Source of the DNA: an uncultured Hyphomonadaceae bacterium
GTDB lineage: Bacteria; Pseudomonadota; Alphaproteobacteria; Caulobacterales; Maricaulaceae
Direction of reading: 5' to 3'
Assembly (NCBI GenBank): GCA_913058335.1
Contig: CAJXPX010000003.1
Location: forward strand, 1 to 64,000
Length of the DNA: 64,000 nucleotides
Below, piece by piece: positions 27,700-36,040 of this stretch. The notes under the pieces were generated by a model. It made no database searches. It saw only the letters and a program-made list of their open reading frames with translations, and was not told where the DNA came from. The translations under genes and the position numbers were made by a program. Every line of letters starts with the position of its first letter. Position 1 is the stretch's first letter.

Positions 27700-29571
27700 A
27701 TGGTGATAGAAAGCCCACTTGTTGTTGCTGCCCTAGCTAAAATAATAGCACAAACGGGAAGTGTTGTTTTTAAGGATCTGTCAAAAAAACTGAAGTTTAA
27801 ACTCCAAAAAATTAATGCAGACTTCGAAAATTATTATAAAACCTCTTTGTCAACATTGAGTTACGTTAAAACCATTGTGAACCAAGAACAAAGATACTTT
27901 TTGAAGGACCTTTATGTAGAACAAAAGTTCCTGGATTCCCAGCAAAAAAATATCGAAGAATTAGATTTAGTTGAGAAGCTTAGAGGAGGCGAAAACCTAC
28001 TTATAAAGGGGCATGGAGGTTCTGGAAAAACCTTCTTTGTGAAAAACACTTTCTTTGATTTGTGCGAAAACCCCAAGGGCTCCTTCCCGGTATTTATAGA
28101 ACTACGAGAATTAAATAAGAGCCGAAAAAGCCTCAAATCCAATCTAATTGAATTGCTATGTCCAAACAACGCAAAACTTTTTGAGGCTCTAGCAAAGCAG
28201 GGAAAATTTACATTTATTTTAGATGGTTTCGATGAAGTGGAACTTAAGTACAGAGAGAAGGTCGCCGACCAAGTACTCAAATTATGTAATGCTTACCCAG
28301 ATTGTGGTGTCTTGTTGTCTAGTAGGTACTCTGAAGAGTTATCAGGTTGGCACACGTTCTTATCATACTCAGTTCAAGATTTTAAGATTGAGCAGACTTT
28401 GGAACTGTACGATAAAATTGAATATCCAGATGAATTAAAAGAAGGATTCGTAAGACAAATTGATGCTAAGTTCTTTAAGGAGAATAAACCATTCTTATCC
28501 AGCCCGTTACTTGCCCTGATGATGCTAGTTACATTTGCCACCACAGACCAAATACCCACGAAAATCAGTGAGTACTATGACCTGTCGTTTAGGGCAATAT
28601 TTTATAGGCATGATTCAATGAAGAGACTGACTAGAAGAAGGGTGTTGTCATTCTCTGAGTTCGAAAGATTTTTTTCTTATTTTTGCCTAATTAGTTATTG
28701 CGAGGGAAAATTCTCTTTTAACGAGAAACAATACTTCGCTCTCATAAAGCGCACGCTTGATATCACATCCATCTCTATTGATGCTAAAGAAATCAGTCGG
28801 GAGATGACAGAAGCAACATGTCTAATTCATAAGGACGGTTTAGACTATGTTTTCATCCACCGGTCTTATCAAGAATATTTCTGCGCCCTGTGCATTATCA
28901 ATAATATTACTAAAACCAGTAACAAGGAGCAACTTTACTTGCAAGTTGGAAAAAATGGGTTTGATAGCGTTACTTTCTTAGCCTATGAAATTAATTCGGA
29001 TGATGTCGAAAGACACTATCTTATTCCTAAATATAATGTCCTGAAATCTAGCATATCAAACATTAAAAGAAGTTGGATTTTTACATTTTTCTTAAGCGAC
29101 CCTTCCGAATATTCAGAAGAGAATCCCAGACCTCCCAGCTTCTTCTATTCCGCTAGTTTCGATAAACCCGAGGTAATTCATTTTTTAAGATTTATCGCAA
29201 AGATATCCGTTAAAAGTTCTGATTCGTTTGTGTTGGGTTTTAAATTGCCTGTTGTAAGGGAGAAAAACATTATTGATTATATAAAGCAAAATTATCCAAA
29301 TGAGTTCAGGAATGACGCTCAAAATAAAGTTCCGAAACGCTTTAACTCTGTATCATTGCGGGCAAGAGGTGACGGCCTATTTAAATTACTAATTAATGAA
29401 AATGAAATTCCTTTTTCTGAAGATAAGGAACTTTACGAACTATTAAACTTCAAACAGGCTAAGTCAGCAGAGGTTTTTCTTTCCCACATCGAGGCAACTA
29501 AAGATTTGATGAAACAAGTTATCAAACGAAACAATAAACAATCCGAAAAAATAGATAACTTACTTCTATAA
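27700..29571 (+). CDS. NACHT-domain STAND NTPase, probable anti-phage protein
   Basis: A 623-residue protein. The Walker A motif GHGGSGKT lies at residues 104-111 and the NACHT-type Walker B FILDGFDEV at 172-180. HRSYQEYF at 387-394 matches the conserved HxSFQEYF motif of bacterial NACHT proteins. The N-terminal ~95 residues are helical and the C-terminal ~220 residues are a charged sensor-like region without obvious repeats. bNACHT proteins are single-gene anti-phage NTPases; no effector nuclease is recognisable here. The gene is far more AT-rich than its neighbours, a sign of transfer. GGAGG lies 2 bases before the ATG but 5 before the next codon (GTG, 27703), which may be the real start. 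Confidence 0.87.
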   Translation: MVIESPLVVAALAKIIAQTGSVVFKDLSKKLKFKLQKINADFENYYKTSLSTLSYVKTIVNQEQRYFLKDLYVEQKFLDSQQKNIEELDLVEKLRGGENLLIKGHGGSGKTFFVKNTFFDLCENPKGSFPVFIELRELNKSRKSLKSNLIELLCPNNAKLFEALAKQGKFTFILDGFDEVELKYREKVADQVLKLCNAYPDCGVLLSSRYSEELSGWHTFLSYSVQDFKIEQTLELYDKIEYPDELKEGFVRQIDAKFFKENKPFLSSPLLALMMLVTFATTDQIPTKISEYYDLSFRAIFYRHDSMKRLTRRRVLSFSEFERFFSYFCLISYCEGKFSFNEKQYFALIKRTLDITSISIDAKEISREMTEATCLIHKDGLDYVFIHRSYQEYFCALCIINNITKTSNKEQLYLQVGKNGFDSVTFLAYEINSDDVERHYLIPKYNVLKSSISNIKRSWIFTFFLSDPSEYSEENPRPPSFFYSASFDKPEVIHFLRFIAKISVKSSDSFVLGFKLPVVREKNIIDYIKQNYPNEFRNDAQNKVPKRFNSVSLRARGDGLFKLLINENEIPFSEDKELYELLNFKQAKSAEVFLSHIEATKDLMKQVIKRNNKQSEKIDNLLL

Positions 29572-29582
29572 ACAATAATAAA

Positions 29583-30734
29583 TCACTCCGCCGCTTCCCG
29601 ACTTCCCCTTAAATCCTCAGCCCGCTCCTCAACCGACCGCACAATATCGTCAATCATATCTTCGTTATCGGTCTTCCCGGTTTTCTTCCCCGCATGATAC
29701 ATCATACCATAACCGGCGCTGCCGCCGGTGAAGCCGATATCGGTGAACATGGCTTCGCCCGGGCCGTTGACGACGCAGCCGATGATGGAGAGGGAGATGG
29801 GCTCGCTGATATGGGCGAGTCTGTCTTCTAGCGTCTTGACCGTCTCGATGACGTTAAAGCCCTGCCGCGCGCAGGACGGGCAGGAGATGATGTTGACGCC
29901 GCGGGTGCGTAGCCCGAGCGATTTGAGCATGTCGAAGCCGACCTTGATCTCTTCGACCGGATCGGCGGAGAGGCTGACCCGTATCGTGTCGCCTATCCCC
30001 GCCCAGAGCAAATTCCCCATGCCGATAGAGGATTTGACCGTGCCGATGCGCGTGCCGCCCGCCTCTGTAATGCCGAGATGCAGCGGCGCGTCTGTGGCGT
30101 CCGCGAGTTGGTGATAGGCGGCAACAGTCAGAAAGATATCGGACGCTTTGACCGAGATTTTATAGTCGTGGAAATTTTCGTCATCGAGCATGCGGGCGTG
30201 CATCAGCGCGCTCTCGACCATGGCGTCGGGGCAAGGCTCGCCGTATTTTTCCAGCAGTTCACGCTCGAGGCTGCCGCCGTTCACCCCGATACGGATGGAG
30301 CAGCCATTGGCGCGCGCGGCGGCGACGACTTCGCGCACCCGCGACTGCCCGCCAATATTACCGGGATTGATCCGCAGGCAAGCCGCGCCGTTTTCCGCCG
30401 CTTCTATGCCGCGTTTATAATGGAAATGGATATCCGCCACGAGGGGGACTTGGACCTGATCGACGATAGATCTGAGCGCCGCCGCGCTATCCGGGTCGGG
30501 GACAGAGACGCGGACAATATCGGCCCCCGCCTCTTGCAGGGCCAGCACCTGCCCCACCGTCGCCTCGACGTCATGGGTCAGCGTATTGGTCATGGACTGT
30601 ACGGCAATGGGCGCGTCGCCGCCGACCTCGACGCTGCCGACGCGGATCTTGCGGCTCTTGCGGCGCTCAATCCTGCGCCAGGGGCGGATGGAATTGATGT
30701 CTTTTGGACTATTTGGGGCGGGTTGGGAACTCAT
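29583..30734 (-). CDS. ispG: 4-hydroxy-3-methylbut-2-enyl diphosphate synthase (flavodoxin)
   Basis: A 383-residue Fe-S enzyme of the non-mevalonate isoprenoid pathway. The TIM barrel contains [22 protein letters not shown] and RINPGNIG, and the 4Fe-4S domain has [10 protein letters not shown] and [10 protein letters not shown]. The gene is strongly GC-rich, in contrast to the NACHT gene 11 bases away. It follows rodZ by 47 bases on the same strand, a common pairing in proteobacteria. Confidence 0.97.
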   Translation of the reverse strand: MSSQPAPNSPKDINSIRPWRRIERRKSRKIRVGSVEVGGDAPIAVQSMTNTLTHDVEATVGQVLALQEAGADIVRVSVPDPDSAAALRSIVDQVQVPLVADIHFHYKRGIEAAENGAACLRINPGNIGGQSRVREVVAAARANGCSIRIGVNGGSLERELLEKYGEPCPDAMVESALMHARMLDDENFHDYKISVKASDIFLTVAAYHQLADATDAPLHLGITEAGGTRIGTVKSSIGMGNLLWAGIGDTIRVSLSADPVEEIKVGFDMLKSLGLRTRGVNIISCPSCARQGFNVIETVKTLEDRLAHISEPISLSIIGCVVNGPGEAMFTDIGFTGGSAGYGMMYHAGKKTGKTDNEDMIDDIVRSVEERAEDLRGSREAAE

Positions 30735-30781
30735 GGGGCCTTAGTGCCACGGGCACGTGTCAGAATAAAGACGAAAAGGCT

Positions 30782-31555
30782 CTATTGGGTCAGTTCCGCT
30801 TTGGTCGGGCGGGTGCCGGCCAGAGAGGGCGAATAGAGCGGGGCGTCGCGCAGAGGCTCTCCCGCCACGCCGAGCGGGCCGTAATCCCGCGCACCGACAG
30901 AAAGGCTGACCGCGCCGGAATCGCGCACAGAAACCGTGTAGCCGGAGCTTTTCGGGGCGGTGTAGCGCTCGCCCGTGACGAAAATGCGGCTGACCAAGGT
31001 GCGGCCGCTCGCGCTTTTGACTTCGATCCAGCTCGGCGCTGTGGCGGTGAGCGTGATCATATTGGGGTCGGCGGCCTCGGTCTCGCTGACTTGGCCGGAC
31101 AGGGTCGAGACGGTCGGGACGGTGGGTTCTGAAGCGACGGTTTCGTTATTGCCGCCATACCAGACACCCAGCATCACGGCGAAGCCAATGACGCCGAGCG
31201 CCGGAATAAAACCGCGCGGCAGGCGTATACGCTTTTTCGGGACGAAATGCGGGCGGTCGCGCATGCCGAGATTTTGCGGGACGGCGCTGTCGGCCTTGTA
31301 CCGCGCCACCGCGTCTGCGCCGTTCAGGCCGAGAAAATTGGCGTAGCTGCGGACATAGCCAAGCACATATCCGATAGAGGGCAAAGTCTTTACATCCAGC
31401 GTTTCAATCGCGCGGATAAAGGCGGGTTGAAGGTGGATGCCCTCAAACACATCCTCCACGCTCAGGTCAAGCGCACGGCGGCGCGCCCGTAATTCCGCTC
31501 CGATATGGAGAGCGTTCGGCGCTGAGTCTGTGTTAAATTGCTGTGTCACGGCCAA
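30782..31555 (-). CDS. rodZ: RodZ-like helix-turn-helix membrane protein
   Basis: A 257-residue protein. Residues 15-85 form an HTH_25 domain (LRARRRALDLSVEDVFEGIHL), a membrane segment lies near 116-133, and the C-terminal ~90 residues form a DUF4115 periplasmic domain (SWIEVKSASGRTLVSRIF). RodZ links MreB filaments to the envelope and shapes the cell. It is upstream of ispG on the same strand, the usual arrangement. Confidence 0.92.
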   Translation of the reverse strand: MAVTQQFNTDSAPNALHIGAELRARRRALDLSVEDVFEGIHLQPAFIRAIETLDVKTLPSIGYVLGYVRSYANFLGLNGADAVARYKADSAVPQNLGMRDRPHFVPKKRIRLPRGFIPALGVIGFAVMLGVWYGGNNETVASEPTVPTVSTLSGQVSETEAADPNMITLTATAPSWIEVKSASGRTLVSRIFVTGERYTAPKSSGYTVSVRDSGAVSLSVGARDYGPLGVAGEPLRDAPLYSPSLAGTRPTKAELTQ

Positions 31556-31661
31556 ATCATTAATTAAATGTGGTGAAAGAGCCGTTAATCAAAATGAATA
31601 AAAATGCAAAGACCTTTCGCATCTGGGGTGACTTTTTCAGGCGGTGGAAAGATTATCTGCC

Positions 31662-32978
31662 TTAATCTGCCCTCCCCTCTCTCTGTTTCGCTAAAATGGC
31701 GCCGGCGATGGCGGCCAGCACCACGCCTATCCAGAACAGGCGGGTGAGAAGCGGGGTGGACAGCGGCAAGAGCAGGGACGCGACAAAACTTGTCGCCAAT
31801 AGGGCCGGCGCGCCCCAAATCAGCCCCTTCCAAGCCCCTTCCAAAGTAGGGGCGGCGCGCCCTTTATTGCGGCGCTTGAGGAAATAAATCCGCAAGCCGG
31901 AGGTAATGATATAAAGCAAACATATACCGAATATTCCAAAAGCTAATTTGACGGGCAGTCCCCCAAACTGGCCAAAATGGACTTTGTAAACCGAATCCGC
32001 GACCTGCTGTCCGATCGTGCCGTCGGCCGAACCGACTGTGTCAATGAACTCTCCGTCTCCGGTGAAGTTATATTTCTCGGCATAGATGAGGCGGCGGGGG
32101 TGCTCGGCCATAATTTGAAGGTATTGCCCCGCTGTTTTCGGATCATGCAGGATGACATAAACGGGCGGCTTGTCCGGGTGGGTCTCTGCCATATAACGCA
32201 GGGCTTTGTCGATTTTGGCCATAGGCGCAGGCGTTTCATCAATAACGGGCTCGCCGCCAAAAACCGGAGCAAATACAGCGTGTTGGTCGCCGCCATATTT
32301 CATTGGGGCCAGCGCGGCGATAGACAGAACCGCCAGCCCTATCATCGCCCCAGTCAGAGAATTTGAGATATGAAACGGCGCCGTCCAGACGCTCAACCGG
32401 TTGTGTAAATCGACCTTTTTGATTTGCTCTGATTTCGAGCGGCGAAAGGAAAACGCGTCCTTAAAAATATTGGGGTGAGCGAGCAATCCCGAGATCGACA
32501 TCGCGAATAAAAACACGCCGAAAATCGCAACAACAATCATGCCGAAGGATTTCGGCAAATGCAGATAATAATGCAGATCTATCAAAAACGCGCTCCAGGG
32601 ATGGGCAATAGAGTCTGATAGCTCGCCTTCCCTATCGACATAATGCTCCTGATTATCGGTCTGCACCAAGGCCCGGCTATGTCCCTGTGACGGTAATTGA
32701 ATATAAAGATGGGCAGAAGTGGGTTCCGCGTTAAATCCGGTTTCGGCGGCCCTTTGCGCGCTTTGCGGCGAAAGAGATTCGACACGCGGCTCTCCGTTTT
32801 GCTCCAGCTTGTGAATGTCTTCTTTGAAAACACTAATCGTTCCGGACAGGCAAATTATATAGAGCACGGCGGAGATGGATATCCCCATCACGGCATGGGC
32901 AGAGAGGGCCCGTTTGACAAGCGAAGGTTTGGCGGAGGACGGATTAGAAGAGTCTTTGGCGCGGATTTTTTCGAGCAT
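31662..32978 (-). CDS. PepSY-associated TM protein
   Basis: A 438-residue inner-membrane protein with four membrane segments (about residues 25-47, 150-172, 200-225 and 345-370) and two large periplasmic PepSY-type regions. HYYLHLP marks the family's conserved histidine stretch. Such proteins accompany TonB-dependent siderophore receptors and may reduce ferric siderophores. The ATG at 32978 shares its A with the stop of the preceding gene (TAATG), which decides the start and shows coupling. The extreme C-terminus has two more hydrophobic stretches. Confidence 0.87.
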   Translation of the reverse strand: MLEKIRAKDSSNPSSAKPSLVKRALSAHAVMGISISAVLYIICLSGTISVFKEDIHKLEQNGEPRVESLSPQSAQRAAETGFNAEPTSAHLYIQLPSQGHSRALVQTDNQEHYVDREGELSDSIAHPWSAFLIDLHYYLHLPKSFGMIVVAIFGVFLFAMSISGLLAHPNIFKDAFSFRRSKSEQIKKVDLHNRLSVWTAPFHISNSLTGAMIGLAVLSIAALAPMKYGGDQHAVFAPVFGGEPVIDETPAPMAKIDKALRYMAETHPDKPPVYVILHDPKTAGQYLQIMAEHPRRLIYAEKYNFTGDGEFIDTVGSADGTIGQQVADSVYKVHFGQFGGLPVKLAFGIFGICLLYIITSGLRIYFLKRRNKGRAAPTLEGAWKGLIWGAPALLATSFVASLLLPLSTPLLTRLFWIGVVLAAIAGAILAKQREGRAD

Positions 32979-33574
32979 TACAAGACTCCGTTTCCAAGAC
33001 AAAGGATAGCCGCACTGCTCCCCCCCAAAACGGCGTAGGTCCCCAGTTTTAATCCCGGTTTATAAGAGGTCAGGGAAAAAGCGCTCAACGCCGCCCAAAG
33101 AATCGGAAAGATAAACAGCGCCAGAACGAGGGAGTTAGAGGCGTGCATCCCTGACTGCCAAAAAACCTCATGTAGTCCTATAGCCGTTAAATAAGATAAT
33201 GCTCCACATCCCACACTGACCCACACTGCTTTCCCGGCCCGTTTAAACAAAACCGCGAAGCCTGTCGGTTCAACCACTGATATTCTTCGGGGGTTTTGCG
33301 CTTTCCGCTTTTTCCTTGGCGCCTTGTCGAGCAGAGCTTGATAAGCGACAAAAAGGAGCGCTTGAAGGCTAACAACAATTATGCCCAAGGCGATACCACG
33401 GTCTTTCCCGCCTGAAATCGCCCAGAGAGCCAAAGCCGAAAAAAGCATAGCCCATCCGACATAGCTTAATATCCGCTTCTTTGGGTGTCCTTTCCAAGCT
33501 TGATAAAGCGCGAAAAGGCCCAATGCGGAAAGCGCTGACCCGATGAGGGCAAATGTTAAGTCTATCGCGGTCAT
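32978..33574 (-). CDS. Membrane protein of the iron-uptake operon
   Basis: A 198-residue protein with about six hydrophobic segments (3-23, 33-51, 58-80, 118-138, 146-165 and 175-197) separated by a basic loop (KAPRKKRKAQNPRR). Its coupling to the PepSY gene and position after the TonB receptor argue for a role in siderophore-iron handling. I cannot name a family with confidence. Confidence 0.7.
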   Translation of the reverse strand: MTAIDLTFALIGSALSALGLFALYQAWKGHPKKRILSYVGWAMLFSALALWAISGGKDRGIALGIIVVSLQALLFVAYQALLDKAPRKKRKAQNPRRISVVEPTGFAVLFKRAGKAVWVSVGCGALSYLTAIGLHEVFWQSGMHASNSLVLALFIFPILWAALSAFSLTSYKPGLKLGTYAVLGGSSAAILCLGNGVL

Positions 33575-33641
33575 TTCAATTTAAATATATCCTCTGAGTA
33601 TCAAAGTTTCGTCCCAAGAGAGCGAAGGCCGAGAGTTTTTA

Positions 33642-35819
33642 TTAGAAACGGTAAGCAGCCCGCGCGACAACTGTACGGCCCTCGCCGGGGAAGCAGTCCC
33701 CCCGCGCCAAGCATGTCCCGTAATAATCCGTATCGAAAAGATTCCGGGCATTCAGAGTCAGATCGACTTGATCAAAGGAATATCCAATCAAGCCATCAAA
33801 GACCGTGTATCCATCCGTTTCAATTTTCACGACAGACGGATCAAAATTATTTGAGGCGAGGAAAGAAATGCCTTGGCTCTCATTATCTCCGGCGTAACGA
33901 ACCCCCGCTCCGAGACGAAAGCCTTGAAGCTGCCCTTGAGAGGGTTTCCAAGTGACCCAGGCCGATCCTTGAACTTCCGGAATGCTCGAAATTGGTATCC
34001 CATTTGGATCTTCCGTATCCAGCGAACTGAAACTTCCGTCCAATTGCAAATCCCCAATCGCGGTCCGCGCTTCGACTTCAAAGCCCGTAATTTTTGCGAC
34101 GCCTTCCTGTTGAGAGGCCGCATTTTGAAGGGCTTGAGGGTTGGGAAGGTTAGATTGCTCAATATCGAAATAGGCGGCCGTGATATAGGTCGGAGACCCG
34201 GCGGGGTGATATTTTATCCCGATTTCTATTTGCTCGCCTTCTTGGGGTTTGAGATTTTCGCCTGTATTCGTATCTACGCCGACTGTCGCTTGAAAAGACT
34301 CGGCATAATTTACATAAGGGTTCAGACCGAAAGACGTTTTATACAACCCGCCAAAACTGAAACTTGTCGCGCTGTCGTCTTGGGTGGACGTTCCGTTACC
34401 CGTTTCAAGATCATCAAATCGCACTCCGGCATTAAGGACAAAGTTTCCGACACTGATCTGATCATTCACATAATACCCGATTGTTTCAGTGGTGCTTTCG
34501 GTAAGCGATCGGAGCGCGTCAAACTCGGCGTCAGTCGGTATCTCAGACCCGTCATAAACAGGATTATAAAGGTTAAATGTCGATGGCCGTCCGTAAAGAG
34601 AGGCGCCCAGCTGCTCCGTTTCCACATCTTGGTAATTAATACCTGCCAAAACTTCGTGGGTAGCAAAACCTGTTTCAAATTTGGCCCTCACACGCGTATC
34701 CGCAGCGAACTGGTTGGATCCGGCGTCGGATTCATACCAAGTTCGCGCGAGCGCAGTTCCGTTAGCCGTTGTCCGGGGAACGCCCGTGCCGAGGAAAGAG
34801 AGCCATGTTTGATTATAGTCCGCTTCATTGTCACGAAAGCGCAGCGTCCCTTCAACGGAAAAAATATCGTTCAAGCGTTGCTGTCCGAATAAAGTCAGAG
34901 ACAGAGATTCCGTGTCATATTTATTAAAACCGGGGCTGCCGACGTAAAGAGACGGCTCCACTTCGAGGCCAGTGGCAGAGGCGCAAATATTGGGTTCAGA
35001 AATCGTCACATCATCACTGGCGCACCCTGTCACTGACAGGGGAAGAAATTGACCGGCCGTATCGCTTGAACGGTCTGTGTAATTGACGAGCGCCGTAATC
35101 GCCGTGTTTTCGTTTTCAAACGTCACAGAGGGCGCAAAAATGATGGCGTCGTCATTCACATAGTCGATTTGTGTATCGCTTTCGCGGATAAGACCAACCA
35201 GACGCGCCGTCCATTCGCCGTCGCCGGACAAGTCGATCCCGATATCGGTACTCGCTTGCATCCGGTTATGCGTGCCGTAATCCAGAACAATTTCGCGCCC
35301 CAGATTTTCTGACCCGGCCTTTTTGCTCACCGTATTTAAAATACCGCCAGGAGATCCCTGCCCGTATAGCACTGAGGCTGGCCCTTTCAGAATCTCGACT
35401 TGTTCCAAGGTATAAATGTCGGACCGGGCATTATTGTAATATCCGAAAAGAACCTGAATATTGTCAAGATATTCCGGAACATCCAGCCCCCGCACTCTCG
35501 GAAAATCACCCCGCGTCGAATAGCCGAACGTATCCCCCACAACCCCCGCCGTATAATTCAGCGTATCATCCAACGTCAGAGAGCCGCGCTCCAAAAACTC
35601 TTCCGCACCGATGACACTGACAGATCGGGCTGTTTCTAAAATCGGAATATCGGATTTGGTTGCGCCGAACGTCGAAACCCGACCTGTTACCACGATTTCA
35701 TCATCCTGCTCTGGCGCGGTTTGGGCCTGTACCGAAACTGCTTGAAATAATGCCAAAGGTAAGGCCGCCAAAACACTGCCCAGTAATCTGCGTTGAAGAC
35801 TCACACGTCTCTCCTTCAA
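33642..35819 (-). CDS. TonB-dependent siderophore receptor
   Basis: A 725-residue outer-membrane receptor. The signal peptide ends SVQAQ near residue 32. A TonB-box-like EIVVTG follows, then a plug (SVSVIGAEEF, GDFPRVRGL, LEQVEILKGPASVLYGQGSPGGILN) and a 22-strand barrel ending AAYRF. The plug motifs fit the ferrichrome/FhuE-type siderophore group. It heads a minus-strand operon with the membrane protein and PepSY protein. A palindrome 14 bases upstream of its start suggests iron control. The ligand is unknown. Confidence 0.93.
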   Translation of the reverse strand: MKERRVSLQRRLLGSVLAALPLALFQAVSVQAQTAPEQDDEIVVTGRVSTFGATKSDIPILETARSVSVIGAEEFLERGSLTLDDTLNYTAGVVGDTFGYSTRGDFPRVRGLDVPEYLDNIQVLFGYYNNARSDIYTLEQVEILKGPASVLYGQGSPGGILNTVSKKAGSENLGREIVLDYGTHNRMQASTDIGIDLSGDGEWTARLVGLIRESDTQIDYVNDDAIIFAPSVTFENENTAITALVNYTDRSSDTAGQFLPLSVTGCASDDVTISEPNICASATGLEVEPSLYVGSPGFNKYDTESLSLTLFGQQRLNDIFSVEGTLRFRDNEADYNQTWLSFLGTGVPRTTANGTALARTWYESDAGSNQFAADTRVRAKFETGFATHEVLAGINYQDVETEQLGASLYGRPSTFNLYNPVYDGSEIPTDAEFDALRSLTESTTETIGYYVNDQISVGNFVLNAGVRFDDLETGNGTSTQDDSATSFSFGGLYKTSFGLNPYVNYAESFQATVGVDTNTGENLKPQEGEQIEIGIKYHPAGSPTYITAAYFDIEQSNLPNPQALQNAASQQEGVAKITGFEVEARTAIGDLQLDGSFSSLDTEDPNGIPISSIPEVQGSAWVTWKPSQGQLQGFRLGAGVRYAGDNESQGISFLASNNFDPSVVKIETDGYTVFDGLIGYSFDQVDLTLNARNLFDTDYYGTCLARGDCFPGEGRTVVARAAYRF

Positions 35820-35832
35820 ACTTTATCTAATA

Positions 35833-35849
35833 TTGCGACTTACTCGCAA
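35833..35849. promoter_or_regulatory. Palindromic operator candidate (TTGCGA-N5-TCGCAA)
   Basis: A perfect 6-bp inverted repeat with a 5-base spacer just upstream of the TonB receptor start. A second half-site, TAAGTCGCAA, lies at 35884-35893 as the exact inverse of 35833-35842. TGC-N9-GCA symmetry resembles alphaproteobacterial Fur/Irr-type iron boxes, but the regulator is inferred only from the target genes. Confidence 0.45.
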
Positions 35850-36040
35850 CAAATGTCAGGAGGCCGCCTAACGCAACTAATAATAAGTCGCAAGAACAAA
35901 ATGGAGAAAAATCCATGTAGGTGTTGAAAAAGAAAGATTTAAACACGCTCATCAGTGTGAGCGTTGGGCCTTTAATCAGAAGAGTCTGTGAGTCAGTTTG
36001 TATAGAGGGGCCTGCCTCATAAGACCTGCCCTTATGCGAG

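Noticed and set aside
33873-34892. 339-codon plus-strand frame antisense to the TonB receptor
   Set aside because: Shadow of the receptor gene; basic, low-quality protein with no ribosome-binding site.
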